Shown here one piece after another: positions 1 to 8,010 of a DNA stretch of 29,711 bases (position 1 is the first letter of the stretch; every line of letters begins with the position of its first letter). The notes under the pieces were generated by a model. The model was given only the letters and a program-made list of their open reading frames with translations. It made no database searches and was not told the origin of the DNA. Position numbers and translations under genes: made by a program. Origin of the DNA: an uncultured Bacteroidales bacterium (GTDB lineage Bacteria > Bacteroidota > Bacteroidia > Bacteroidales > Paludibacteraceae); NCBI GenBank assembly GCA_937907165.1, contig CALCUH010000025.1, positions 1 through 29,711 on the forward strand, given 5' to 3'.

Positions 1-215
1 ATCTTGAACAGCGGTGTCTCGTGAACCATCTGTCCTGCAGGGCTGTAGCAGGTAAGACGAATGGCCACTATGTCGTTTGCGTTTGGCTGAATATCGGAAT
101 TGCCAGCATTCACAATCTTGTATTCAAGCCCCGATTCCGTGGTTTTGTAGTCGTCGGAGCACGATGACATTGCGATTGAGACGGCCACGCATAGTATTGG
201 TAAAAAGTGTTTCAT
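1..215 (-). CDS. FKBP-like lipoprotein, N-terminal part (runs off the left edge)
   Basis: The visible 71 residues begin MKHFLPILCVAVSIAMSSC, a short lipoprotein signal peptide with a lipobox ending at Cys19. Ser-Asp-Asp follows directly, matching the acidic lipoprotein export signal known from Bacteroides, so the protein is probably displayed on the outer surface. The next part (TTESGLEYKIVNAG, then NDIVAIRLTCYSPAGQMVHET) resembles the start of FKBP-type peptidyl-prolyl isomerases (SGLxYK, then a VxVxYTG-like strand). The catalytic core lies outside the window, so the isomerase activity is an inference. The ATG at 215 sits about 15 bases below a good promoter box. The gene lies downstream of the sdh terminator and so has its own transcription unit. 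Confidence 0.75.
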   Translation of the reverse strand, partial: MKHFLPILCVAVSIAMSSCSDDYKTTESGLEYKIVNAGNSDIQPNANDIVAIRLTCYSPAGQMVHETPLFK

Positions 216-229
216 AGTAATTGTTTGCC

Positions 230-260
230 CAAAAGTAACCGATTTTACAAGGATTGAAAA
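230..260 (-). promoter_or_regulatory. Bacteroidota-type promoter for the lipoprotein gene
   Basis: On the minus strand a perfect -7 box TACTTTTG (230-237) is preceded, after 19 bases, by TTTT (257-260), one mismatch from the -33 consensus TTTG. The predicted transcript start leaves a leader of only about 8-10 bases before the ATG at 215. Confidence 0.55.
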
Positions 261-269
261 AACGACATC

Positions 270-305
270 AAAAAAAATCCCCACAACCTTGCGGAAGTGG
301 GGATT
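270..305 (-). terminator. Intrinsic terminator of the sdhCAB operon
   Basis: A perfect 9-bp stem, AATCCCCAC (276-284) with GTGGGGATT (297-305), encloses a 12-base loop. Read on the minus strand it is followed by a run of T (270-277). It sits 20 bases past the sdhB stop and separates the operon from the lipoprotein gene. Confidence 0.85.
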
Positions 306-325
306 GATTATTGAACTAAAATGTA

Positions 326-1087
326 TTAGTCTTTCAGTTTTGCGCAAAGGAACTCGCGATTCAAGCGAGCGATGTTGCTGATAGAAACGCGTTTTGGGCA
401 TTCTGCCTCGCAAGCGCGGGTGTTGGTGCAGTTGCCGAAACCAAGTTCGTCCATCTTTGCAACCATTGCCTTTACACGTTTTGCAGCCTCAACCTTGCCT
501 TGTGGAAGCAAAGCGAATTGAGAAACCTTAGCAGAAACGAACAACATTGCTGAACCGTTCTTGCAGGCAGCAACGCAAGCGCCACATCCGATGCAAGTTG
601 CAGAATCCATTGCCTCGTCAGCATCAACCTTTGAGATTGGAATAGCGTTTGCATCTTGAGCGCCACCGCAGTTGAATGATACATAGCCGCCAGCCTGCTG
701 AATTTGGTCGAATGCGTTACGGTTAACCATCAAGTCCTTGATTACAGGGAATGCTGCAGAACGCCAAGGTTCAACAGTGATAGTGTCGCCATTCTTGAAA
801 CGACGCATATACAATTGGCAGGTTGTTGCGCCTGTTGCAGGTCCGTGTGGGTGACCATTGATGAACAATGAGCACATTCCGCAGATACCTTCGCGGCAGT
901 CGTGGTCGAAAACGATTGGCTCTTGACCTTTCTCGATAAGAGATTCGTTCAAGATATCCAAAGTTTCAAGGAATGATGTGTCAGGTGTAGTTTCAACGTT
1001 CTCGTAAGTTACAAAACCACCTTTTTCTTTCGGGCCAGCCTGACGCCAAACCTTCAAGTTTACTTTCATTGTATTATCTGTAGCCAT
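326..1087 (-). CDS. sdhB: Succinate dehydrogenase/fumarate reductase iron-sulfur subunit
   Basis: This subunit passes electrons between the flavoprotein and the membrane quinone site. All three cluster motifs are present in 253 residues: Cys64, Cys69, Cys72 and Cys90 for [2Fe-2S] (CREGICGMC), Cys165/168/171/175 (CIGCGACVAAC), and Cys220/226/230 followed by Pro for the [4Fe-4S] and [3Fe-4S] clusters. It is the last gene of sdhC-sdhA-sdhB, 23 bases after sdhA, and a strong terminator follows. In anaerobic Bacteroidales this complex usually works as a fumarate reductase. Sequence alone does not decide the direction, so frdB would be an equally valid name. Confidence 0.95.
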   Translation of the reverse strand: MATDNTMKVNLKVWRQAGPKEKGGFVTYENVETTPDTSFLETLDILNESLIEKGQEPIVFDHDCREGICGMCSLFINGHPHGPATGATTCQLYMRRFKNGDTITVEPWRSAAFPVIKDLMVNRNAFDQIQQAGGYVSFNCGGAQDANAIPISKVDADEAMDSATCIGCGACVAACKNGSAMLFVSAKVSQFALLPQGKVEAAKRVKAMVAKMDELGFGNCTNTRACEAECPKRVSISNIARLNREFLCAKLKD

Positions 1088-1110
1088 TTGATTTACTTTT
1101 TTAAAGTTGA

Positions 1111-3093
1111 TTATGATTTATAATTACGAGTTTGAACTTTGATAGCCTCATAAGCAAGAGGTTCTTTAAGCAACTCAGGATCCTTGTTGTCGTCGCCAGC
1201 GTAATTCCAGCAACCAACATAGAAGTAGTTCTCATCATCACGTTTAGCCTCACCTTCCTCAGTCTGGTACTCCTCACGGAAGTGACCACCACAACTTTCG
1301 TTACGGCTCAAAGCGTCGCGAGCGATCAACTCACCCATTACGATGAAGTCTCTCAAACGGAATGCCTTGTCAAGCTCTACGTTCATACCTTCCTCAACTT
1401 TACCAGGAACGAACAAATTGGTTTCGAACTCCTTACGCAAATCTTTCAACTTTTTGAGCGCAGTCTCGAGTTTCTCCTTGGTACGACCCATACCAACGTA
1501 TTCCCACATGATGTGACCCAACTCCTTGTGGATAGAATCTACGGAACGTTTTCCGCCAATCTTCATCAAAGCTTCTTGCTCCTTCTCACACTTAGCTTGA
1601 GCGTCCATAAACTCCTTGCTGTTAGGATCGAAACGTGGAACAGTGATTTGGTCTGACAAGTAGTTCTGAATAGTGTAAGGCAATACGAAGTATCCGTCTG
1701 CCAAACCTTGCATCAATGCGGATGCACCCAAACGGTTAGCACCGTGGTCGGAGAAGTTACACTCACCGATTGCGAACAATCCCTTAACGGAAGTCTGCAA
1801 CTCGTAGTCTACCCAAAGACCACCCATCGTATAGTGGATAGCAGGGAAGATCATCATCGGATTGTAGTACTTAACGCCGTCGATTTCCTTAGCGAACTCA
1901 CCTGGGTTCACGTCAGTGATCTCCTCGTACATATCGAACAAGTTACCATAACGTTGACGAACTACGTCGATGCCCAAACGGTTGATAGCCTCGGAGAAAT
2001 CCAAGAACACAGCCAAACCTGTATTGTTCACACCGAATCCCTTATCACAACGCTCCTTAGCGGCACGTGAAGCGACGTCACGCGGAACCAAGTTACCGAA
2101 CGCAGGATAACGGCGCTCCAAATAGTAATCACGTTTTTCCTCAGGAATATCAGATCCCTTGATTTCACCACGTTGCAACTTCTTAGCGTCCTCGATGTCT
2201 TTTGGAACCCAAATACGACCATCGTTACGCAAAGACTCTGACATCAAAGTCAACTTAGATTGCTTGTCGCCGTGAACAGGGATACAAGTAGGGTGGATCT
2301 GAACGTATGAAGGGTTAGCCATGTAAGCGCCCTTACGATATGCCGCGATAGCAGCTGAACAGTTACAACCCATTGCATTGGTAGACAAGAAGTAAGTGTT
2401 TCCGTAACCACCAGTTGCCAAAACAACTGCGTGTGCTGCGAAACGCTCAAATTCGCCAGTTACCAAATTCTTAGCGATGATACCGCGTGCGCGTCCGTCT
2501 ACCATAACGATGTCGTGCAACTCGTAACGGTTGAAACTCTTCACCTTACCAGCCTTGATTTGGCGGTTCAAAGAAGAGTAGGCGCCCAACAACAATTGTT
2601 GTCCGGTTTGACCCTTAGCGTAGAATGTACGGGATACTTGAGCACCACCGAATGAACGGTTGGCCAACATACCTCCGTATTCACGAGCGAATGGTACACC
2701 TTGAGCGACACATTGGTCGATGATGTTAGCGGAAACCTCAGCCAAACGATAAACGTTAGCTTCACGGGCACGATAGTCACCTCCCTTTACAGTATCGTAG
2801 AACAAACGGTAAACGGAGTCACCGTCGTTTTGATAATTCTTAGCGGCATTGATACCACCTTGTGCGGCGATTGAGTGCGCACGACGTGGAGAGTCTTGGA
2901 TACAGAAATTCAAAATATTGAATCCCATCTCGGCTAATGTGGATGCTGCGGAAGCACCTGCCAATCCTGTTCCAACCACGATAATGTCCAACTTACGTTT
3001 GTTGGCAGGGTTCACCAATTTTTGGTGAGCTTTATAGTTGGTCCACTTTTCTGCTACTGGACCTTCTGGAATTTTTGAATTAATTTCAGCCAT
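1111..3093 (-). CDS. sdhA: Succinate dehydrogenase/fumarate reductase flavoprotein subunit
   Basis: This is the catalytic subunit that interconverts succinate and fumarate. The 660 residues show the FAD dinucleotide fold (VVGTGLAGASAAS, about 39-51), the histidine expected to bind FAD covalently (His73 in RRAHSIAAQGG), the active-site region with His267 (HPTCIP) and Arg289 (SESLRNDGR), and the second FAD segment GLFAIGECNFSDHGANRLG. The C-terminus carries the usual FREEYQTEEGEAKRDD segment. Length and form fit the larger enzyme paired with a single cytochrome b rather than the E. coli type. The codons look C-ending and selective compared with neighbours such as polA, as expected for a highly expressed gene. 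It lies 33 bases after sdhC and 23 before sdhB. Confidence 0.95.
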   Translation of the reverse strand: MAEINSKIPEGPVAEKWTNYKAHQKLVNPANKRKLDIIVVGTGLAGASAASTLAEMGFNILNFCIQDSPRRAHSIAAQGGINAAKNYQNDGDSVYRLFYDTVKGGDYRAREANVYRLAEVSANIIDQCVAQGVPFAREYGGMLANRSFGGAQVSRTFYAKGQTGQQLLLGAYSSLNRQIKAGKVKSFNRYELHDIVMVDGRARGIIAKNLVTGEFERFAAHAVVLATGGYGNTYFLSTNAMGCNCSAAIAAYRKGAYMANPSYVQIHPTCIPVHGDKQSKLTLMSESLRNDGRIWVPKDIEDAKKLQRGEIKGSDIPEEKRDYYLERRYPAFGNLVPRDVASRAAKERCDKGFGVNNTGLAVFLDFSEAINRLGIDVVRQRYGNLFDMYEEITDVNPGEFAKEIDGVKYYNPMMIFPAIHYTMGGLWVDYELQTSVKGLFAIGECNFSDHGANRLGASALMQGLADGYFVLPYTIQNYLSDQITVPRFDPNSKEFMDAQAKCEKEQEALMKIGGKRSVDSIHKELGHIMWEYVGMGRTKEKLETALKKLKDLRKEFETNLFVPGKVEEGMNVELDKAFRLRDFIVMGELIARDALSRNESCGGHFREEYQTEEGEAKRDDENYFYVGCWNYAGDDNKDPELLKEPLAYEAIKVQTRNYKS

Positions 3094-3126
3094 AATTATA
3101 TATCTTATTTTCTTTTATTACTTAGA

Positions 3127-3798
3127 TTATAGACTTTGAAGATAACCTGCTACCGCAACAGCACCGAAGCACAAGAACACCAAAGTAGCGACAACGTTAG
3201 CCAAGCATTTCAAACGTGGGAACCAAGTTTTTCCGTCCCAACCGATTGTTTGGAACGCACTCCAGAATCCGTGAGTCAAATGGAACCAGATAGCGGCGAA
3301 CCATACAATATATAATAAAACAATTACAGGATTTGAGAATGTAAGCTTAATCAAAGCGGCTCCATCAGCGAATTGACCAGCATATTCTGCCTCTGCACCC
3401 ATGATTTCAGGCAATTGCATCTTCGCCCAGAAGTGAGTCAAGTGCATAGCCAAACCTGCGATCACGATGAATCCTAAAACAAACATGTTACGAGAAGCCC
3501 ATTCTACCTTTGGTTGATTCTGTTGGTAAGAATACCCCTGCGCACCACGCGCTTTTTGATTACGCAACGTCAAAATCGTCGCAAAAATAATGTGCAAAAC
3601 GAAACCTCCAGCCAATACCGCAGTACCGACAAGAGCATACCAGTTAGCACCTAAAAACTCACATATCGAATTATAAGCATCACCATTGAAAATGGCGACG
3701 GCATTCATCGACATGTGAAACAAGAGAAACAAAATAAGAAAAAGGCCAGTGATACTCATTACTAGCTTTCTTCCAATTGATGAATCAATTAGCCACAT
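3127..3798 (-). CDS. sdhC: Succinate dehydrogenase/fumarate reductase cytochrome b subunit
   Basis: The membrane anchor has 223 residues and about five hydrophobic helices (roughly 12-35, 55-78, 104-124, 155-177 and 199-220). Histidines placed to bind two b hemes include His28, His69, His119/His122 and His173/His176. One subunit with five helices and no SdhD is the b558-family arrangement found in Bacteroidota, where it handles menaquinone. It is the first gene of the operon, with a consensus promoter about 60 bases upstream. The start ATG at 3798 gives MWLIDSSIGRKLVMSITG, the usual family beginning. Confidence 0.93.
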   Translation of the reverse strand: MWLIDSSIGRKLVMSITGLFLILFLLFHMSMNAVAIFNGDAYNSICEFLGANWYALVGTAVLAGGFVLHIIFATILTLRNQKARGAQGYSYQQNQPKVEWASRNMFVLGFIVIAGLAMHLTHFWAKMQLPEIMGAEAEYAGQFADGAALIKLTFSNPVIVLLYIVWFAAIWFHLTHGFWSAFQTIGWDGKTWFPRLKCLANVVATLVFLCFGAVAVAGYLQSL

Positions 3799-3855
3799 AA
3801 GTTTTTGAATTTTAAATTAGTTATTTTTGTTAATATAAATTTACGTTAATTCACG

Positions 3856-3887
3856 CAAAAGTAAATGAAAAACCTATAATAAACAAA
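3856..3887 (-). promoter_or_regulatory. Consensus Bacteroidota promoter of the sdhCAB operon
   Basis: On the minus strand the -33 box TTTG (3884-3887) and the -7 box TACTTTTG (3856-3863) both match the Bacteroides consensus exactly, with a 20-base spacer. Transcription should start near 3850, giving a leader of about 50 bases ahead of sdhC. Confidence 0.85.
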
Positions 3888-4231
3888 AGAATAATTCATA
3901 AAAAATGGCGCAAAAACGCACTTTGTGACGGCAACCGAACAAATTTTCAAAATCGTTTCATTCGAACGTTACGGAGGGGAAAAAGCACCCTATAGACTTA
4001 CTTTTATAATAGGTGATGAGTTATGCTTTTAACACAATTATAATATATTGGCTTTTAATTTTCCCCCACTTTTATTTTGAAATTAGTTACTCGATAAAAT
4101 CGTCTCTCATTATTACTTCAATAGATTTCTACTCCGAAATTTTTATTTTTATGTAAAAATCACTATATTTATTGTAGCTGCGCAGCCAAACGGCACAGAT
4201 TACTCGAATATTTGTAGCGTCAAATAGATCT

Positions 4232-4269
4232 TTTAACCTATTCATCATAGAAAAGGAGGATAGGTTAAA
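4232..4269. repeat. Perfect 10-bp inverted repeat with a purine-rich loop
   Basis: TTTAACCTAT (4232-4241) pairs exactly with ATAGGTTAAA (4260-4269) around an 18-base loop that contains AAAAGGAGG, a Shine-Dalgarno-like run. No T tract follows on either strand, so it does not look like an ordinary terminator. It could be a protein-binding site or part of a structured RNA. The function is unknown. Confidence 0.5.
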
Positions 4270-4511
4270 TAAAAAGCGAATTTTTAAAAGGTGAATACGA
4301 GATCATTATTTTATTGTTGATAAATTGATTCGGTGACTGTTGAAAACATGTAGAATATGTCAAATAATTTTTAAAAAAATAATTTTCATATTTCAAAATC
4401 TCGATTATGCAAATGGTTTTCTTTTCCTTCCAAATTAATTAGCCTTTTTTTAATCTAACTTTCTGACACTTTTTTTGTGCAAAAAGTTGAATTTTCCGTA
4501 ATTAAAAATTG

Positions 4512-4519
4512 TAAATTTG
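4512..4519 (+). promoter_or_regulatory. Possible -7 box upstream of nadA
   Basis: TAAATTTG matches the Bacteroidota -7 consensus. The upstream partner is weak: GTTG at 4486-4489, 22 bases away. If it is used, nadA would have a leader of roughly 210 bases. Confidence 0.35.
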
Positions 4520-4735
4520 TATAAATGTTAGGATAGTTAATAAAGTCTCGAAAATTTTTATTTTCAATTCTTTACTATTAACAAAATATACTTCTGATGG
4601 AGGAGTGTCTTTTGAATATGGATTTTGCAAGAACAAATTAAAAAATGTTTTAACCATTTCAACACCCTATTATACTCATCATTTAAGTTTTATTTATTTT
4701 AAAGTTAAAAAGATAATAAGATAAAAAAATAAAGA

Positions 4736-5671
4736 ATGGATTTGAAAGAAGAAATTTTTCGTTTGAAGAAAGAGAAAAATGCTATCGTCATGGCGCATTA
4801 CTATACTACGGGCGATATACAGAGTGTCGCTGATTATGTCGGTGATAGCCTTTCATTGGCTCAGAAAGCCGCCAAGACAGATGCTGACATCATCGTGTTG
4901 TGTGGTGTTCACTTTATGGGTGAAACTGCAAAGATTCTTTGTCCCGATAAGAAAGTTCTCGTTCCAGATATGAATGCGGGTTGTTCTTTGGCTGACAGTT
5001 GCAAGGCGGAAGAATTCAAAAAATTTATAGAAGAAAATCCCGGTCATACGGTTATTTCATATGTGAATACTACGGCTGCCGTAAAGGCATTGACTGATGT
5101 TGTTGTTACTTCTTCCAACGCAAAGCAGATTGTAGAGTCTTTTCCAAAGGACCAGAAAATCATTTTCGGTCCTGATAAAAATTTAGGTGGTTATATTAAT
5201 AATGTCACCGGTAGAAAAATGAGACTTTGGAACGGGTGTTGTCATGTACATGATCGCTTTTCTGTTGATAAGATTCTTTTGTTGAAACAAGTTTATCCTA
5301 ATGCTAAGGTTTTGGTTCATCCTGAATGTAAAGGATCTGTCGTTAAATTAGCAGATAGGGTAGGGTCTACCGCTGATCTTCTTAAATATGCGTTAAATTC
5401 CGATGCGAACGATTTCATCGTAGTAACTGAGTGTGGAATCTTGTATGAGATGAGACGTAAAGCGCCTAATAAGAATTTCATTCCTGCGCCACCAGAAACA
5501 GGTGATAATGGATGCAACGATTGTTCTTATATGAAACTTAACACTTTGGAGAAACTTTATGATTGTTTAAAGAATGAATCTCCGGAGGTTCATGTTGATC
5601 CTACGATTATCGACCGTGCAGTTCTTCCTATTAAGAAGATGCTTGAAATAAGTGAGAAATATGGAATCTGA
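4736..5671 (+). CDS. nadA: Quinolinate synthase
   Basis: NadA condenses iminoaspartate with dihydroxyacetone phosphate to quinolinate in de novo NAD synthesis, using an oxygen-sensitive [4Fe-4S] cluster. The 311 residues show the N-terminal substrate segment (MAHYYTTGDIQSVADYVGDS) and the three cluster cysteines: Cys83 (NAGCSLADSC), Cys168/169 (WNGCCHVH) and Cys260/263 (GDNGCNDCSYM). Other family marks are HPEC (195-198) and FGPDKNLGGY. The length is typical of the short bacterial and archaeal form. The last 11 bases overlap the next gene, so nadA, the MazG-like gene and deoC are probably co-transcribed. nadB and nadC are not in the window. Confidence 0.95.
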   Translation: MDLKEEIFRLKKEKNAIVMAHYYTTGDIQSVADYVGDSLSLAQKAAKTDADIIVLCGVHFMGETAKILCPDKKVLVPDMNAGCSLADSCKAEEFKKFIEENPGHTVISYVNTTAAVKALTDVVVTSSNAKQIVESFPKDQKIIFGPDKNLGGYINNVTGRKMRLWNGCCHVHDRFSVDKILLLKQVYPNAKVLVHPECKGSVVKLADRVGSTADLLKYALNSDANDFIVVTECGILYEMRRKAPNKNFIPAPPETGDNGCNDCSYMKLNTLEKLYDCLKNESPEVHVDPTIIDRAVLPIKKMLEISEKYGI

Positions 5672-5999
5672 TCTTTCCATTCGTGAGTTGCAATCTGCTG
5701 TTGATCAGTGGATTAAAACTTACGGTGTTCGTTATTTCAATGAACTCACCAATATGGCTTGCCTTACTGAAGAGGTAGGGGAGTTGGCTCGTGTTGTAGC
5801 TCGTAAATTCGGTGAACAATCTTCCAAAGAGAGTGATCTTGACGCTTGTTTGGAGGAGGAGATGGCTGATGTTCTTTGGGTGTTAGTCTGCATGGCTAAC
5901 CAGACTGGCGTCGATTTAACGAGTGCCATTAACAAGTCTTTTGAGAAGAAAACAAAACGTGATGCTTCCAGGCATCTTAATAATAACAAATTAAAATAG
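5661..5999 (+). CDS. MazG-like nucleotide pyrophosphohydrolase
   Basis: A small all-alpha NTP pyrophosphohydrolase of 112 residues, expected to hydrolyse (d)NTPs, perhaps non-canonical ones, to NMP and pyrophosphate. The metal-binding ExxE...ExxD pattern is clear: Glu38 and Glu41 in LTEEVGELARV, then Glu67 and Asp70 in EEEMADVLW. I chose the ATG at 5661 (MESDLSIRELQ), which overlaps nadA by 11 bases, over the in-frame GTG at 5652, which adds only three residues and a longer overlap. deoC follows after 3 bases, which suggests translational coupling. The natural substrate cannot be read from the sequence. Confidence 0.85.
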   Translation: MESDLSIRELQSAVDQWIKTYGVRYFNELTNMACLTEEVGELARVVARKFGEQSSKESDLDACLEEEMADVLWVLVCMANQTGVDLTSAINKSFEKKTKRDASRHLNNNKLK

Positions 6000-6002
6000 T
6001 TT

Positions 6003-6881
6003 ATGGATCGTTTCGATGCTTTTTTCGCCAAGTATGACATGGACTTGGACGTGAATCAAGTTCAACAGGAAGTGAAGAAAATACTGTTGGATAATTATGA
6101 TAAATATAACCAAAAGTCTATTTATAGTCAGATACTTAGCATGGTGGATATCACTTCATTGAATCCGACTGATTCAGTGAAAAGCATTTCTGAATTTGTT
6201 GAGAAAATTAACAAGTTCGATTCTAAATTCGAGATTCTACCTCATCCTGCTGCCATATGTGTTTATCCTAAATTTGTATCTACAGTCAAAGATAATTTGA
6301 TTGAGGATCTTCAGATTGCCTCTGTTGCCGGTGGTTTTCCGGATGCTAATACTTTTATAGAAGTGAAGGTGGCCGAGGTAGCGATGGCTGTCATGGAGGG
6401 AGCTACTGAAATTGATGTGGTAATCCCTTCCGGAATGGTTATTGCTGGTGACTTTGAGGAGATTTATGACGATCTTTCCGAAATAAAATCAGCTTGTCGC
6501 GACGCTAAGTTGAAAGTCATTCTCGAAACAGGTGTTCTCATGGATCCGGTGTTGATTAAAAAAGCTGCGTTGGTTGCGATGAACGCTGGTGCCGATTTCA
6601 TCAAAACTTCTACGGGTAAAGTATCATTAGGCGCTACTTATGAGGCTGTTTATATCATGTCTAAGGCGGTTTCTGAGTACAATGCGCTCAATAACACAAA
6701 AGTCGGAATTAAAGTGGCTGGAGGCGTCTCTACGACTGAGCAGGCTGTCTCTTATTATGCGATTGTCGCTTCTGTTTGCGGTGAAGAATGGTTGAATCCT
6801 TCTTTGCTACGTTTTGGTGCAAGCCGTTTGGTAAATTCTTTGATTTCTTCTTTAAGTGGAATGGAAGTAAAGTATTTCTAG
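6003..6881 (+). CDS. deoC: Deoxyribose-phosphate aldolase
   Basis: DeoC cleaves 2-deoxyribose 5-phosphate to glyceraldehyde 3-phosphate and acetaldehyde in deoxynucleoside breakdown. The class I catalytic residues are visible in a TIM-barrel pattern: Lys201 forming the Schiff base (GADFIKTSTGK), Lys237 (VGIKVAGGV) and Asp138 (TEIDVVIPSG). At 292 residues it is longer than the roughly 220-260 of many DeoC proteins. The extra length is an N-terminal extension of about 45 residues, typical of the Bacteroidota and eukaryotic-like branch. It is the last gene of the nadA unit and ends at a bidirectional terminator. Confidence 0.94.
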   Translation: MDRFDAFFAKYDMDLDVNQVQQEVKKILLDNYDKYNQKSIYSQILSMVDITSLNPTDSVKSISEFVEKINKFDSKFEILPHPAAICVYPKFVSTVKDNLIEDLQIASVAGGFPDANTFIEVKVAEVAMAVMEGATEIDVVIPSGMVIAGDFEEIYDDLSEIKSACRDAKLKVILETGVLMDPVLIKKAALVAMNAGADFIKTSTGKVSLGATYEAVYIMSKAVSEYNALNNTKVGIKVAGGVSTTEQAVSYYAIVASVCGEEWLNPSLLRFGASRLVNSLISSLSGMEVKYF

Positions 6882-6886
6882 AAAGC

Positions 6887-6926
6887 AAAAAAAAATAGTG
6901 GAGAATTATTTCTTCACTATTTTTTT
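6887..6926. terminator. Bidirectional terminator between deoC and ispB
   Basis: An A-rich arm ending in AATAGTG (to 6900) pairs with CACTATT and a T run (6915-6926). The inner bases GAGAA/TTCTT extend the stem with one G-U pair. A run lies on one side and T run on the other, so it can stop transcription from both convergent genes. It overlaps the ispB stop codon (6917-6919). Confidence 0.85.
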
Positions 6927-7894
6927 CTTTCGATCGTATGTTCGAAAAGATTTTCTAAGGAATCTTTAATATCTTGTTTATCAATATCTTTTATGATATT
7001 CATAGCCTCTTTTTTATAGGCTCTCATTTTCTCTTCAGCATATTTGATACCGCCTTTGTCTATAGCGAATTTTGTGATCTTTTGAATGCTTTCCTGATCT
7101 GTTTTCTTTGTTTTGATAAGATTTAAAATCTCTTCTTTTTCTTTTTCTCCGCTGCTTTTCAACGCATAGATTAATGGAAGTGTGATTTTACCTTCTCTGA
7201 TATCATTTCCAACAGGTTTTCCTATTTCCTGTTCTGTGCTGATATAGTCGAAAATATCGTCTTTGATTTGAAAACAGATTCCATATAGTTCACCATATTT
7301 TTTCATTGTTTCACGCTTTGCCTCGCTGGCTTCGCATGTGATTGCTCCGCAAGTTGTGCAAGTGGATAACAATGCAGCGGTCTTCATTTTTATGACTTCC
7401 AAATATTTTTCTTCGTCATAAATGCTCTTTTGCATGTTGGATATTTGTTGAATTTCACCCTTTGAAATTTCTTTTCCTAATTTGGTGATTTCTCCGATTA
7501 TCCTTATGTCTTCCGTTTCGTTTGCGGCGTATAGTGATTGCGAGAGTATGTAGTCTCCCGCTAATATGGATATCTTATTGTTCCAAATAGCGTTCACGGA
7601 TTTTTGACCTCTTCTTTCGTTCGTTTCATCCACTACGTCGTCGTGAATCAGACTTGCCGTGTGTAGCATCTCCATAGCGATGGCGGTGTTGATCGTCTTT
7701 TCGTTGATTTCACCTGTCGCTTTGGCGGATAGAAGTGTCAAAATCGGACGTATTTGTTTTCCTTTTTTGTTAAGTATATGATTATGAATTTGTTGCAATA
7801 TGATATTATCGGTTTGGAATTTCTTTTCATATTCTTCTCTGAATAATGAAAATTCTTTCTCAATTGGTTTTATTATTTCCTCGATTGTTATCAT
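6917..7894 (-). CDS. ispB: All-trans polyprenyl diphosphate synthase (octaprenyl-type)
   Basis: This enzyme adds isopentenyl units to make the long prenyl diphosphate used for the quinone side chain. The 325 residues contain GKQIRP (45-50), the first aspartate-rich motif at Asp85, Asp86 and Asp89 (LIHDDVVDETNERRG) and the second at Asp212, Asp213 and Asp216 (FQIKDDIFDY). I chose the ATG at 7894 (MITIEEIIKPIEKEF), the usual family start. An upstream in-frame ATG at 7957 would add 21 Lys-rich residues that look like translated intergenic DNA. The exact chain length is not certain from sequence. In Bacteroidales the product most likely goes to menaquinone, which the Sdh/Frd complex uses. Confidence 0.9.
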   Translation of the reverse strand: MITIEEIIKPIEKEFSLFREEYEKKFQTDNIILQQIHNHILNKKGKQIRPILTLLSAKATGEINEKTINTAIAMEMLHTASLIHDDVVDETNERRGQKSVNAIWNNKISILAGDYILSQSLYAANETEDIRIIGEITKLGKEISKGEIQQISNMQKSIYDEEKYLEVIKMKTAALLSTCTTCGAITCEASEAKRETMKKYGELYGICFQIKDDIFDYISTEQEIGKPVGNDIREGKITLPLIYALKSSGEKEKEEILNLIKTKKTDQESIQKITKFAIDKGGIKYAEEKMRAYKKEAMNIIKDIDKQDIKDSLENLFEHTIERKK

Positions 7895-7984
7895 ATCCTT
7901 TAATTTCTTTCGCGAATTTAATAAATTAATCTTTATTTTCTTTTCAATCTTATCCACTATCCATTTTTTATCTGTTGCTTTTTG

Positions 7985-7992
7985 TAACTTTG
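7985..7992 (+). promoter_or_regulatory. -7 box of the polA promoter
   Basis: TAACTTTG is an exact match to TAnnTTTG and ends 18 bases before the polA ATG. The -33 position has only a T-rich sequence without a clear TTTG. It supports the start at 8011 rather than the upstream in-frame ATG at 7975, which would lie ahead of the box. Confidence 0.5.
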
Positions 7993-8010
7993 TTTGTAAA
8001 ATATTTCTTT

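Larger units (their letters stand above)
3888..4735. other. Long AT-rich non-coding region between sdhC and nadA
   Basis: I see no convincing gene here. The stretch is very AT-rich with many T and A runs and holds only short chance reading frames, including one of 46 codons (4016-4156) and one of 14 codons (4597-4641). Recognisable items are a perfect inverted repeat (4232-4269) and a -7-like box TAAATTTG (4512-4519), the only plausible promoter element found for nadA. I see no tRNA or CRISPR array. It is much longer than the other spacers in the window, so an unrecognised small RNA is possible. Confidence 0.6.

Noticed and set aside
1132..2070. Plus-strand open frames of 174 and 120 codons opposite sdhA.
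   Set aside because: They lie fully inside sdhA, have no recognisable motifs, and are explained by its biased codon use.
4016..4156. A 46-codon plus-strand reading frame with AGG shortly before the ATG.
   Set aside because: It is low-complexity, Ile- and Phe-rich, as expected from translating AT-rich DNA, with no promoter box near and no known motif.
4597..4641. A 14-codon frame (MEECLLNMDFARTN) between the possible nadA promoter and nadA.
   Set aside because: No repeated regulatory codons and no attenuator hairpin follow, so a leader peptide cannot be supported.
7950..7958. TTATCCACT, one base from a DnaA box.
   Set aside because: Only one such site was noticed and there is no cluster with an AT-rich unwinding element, so it does not mark oriC.
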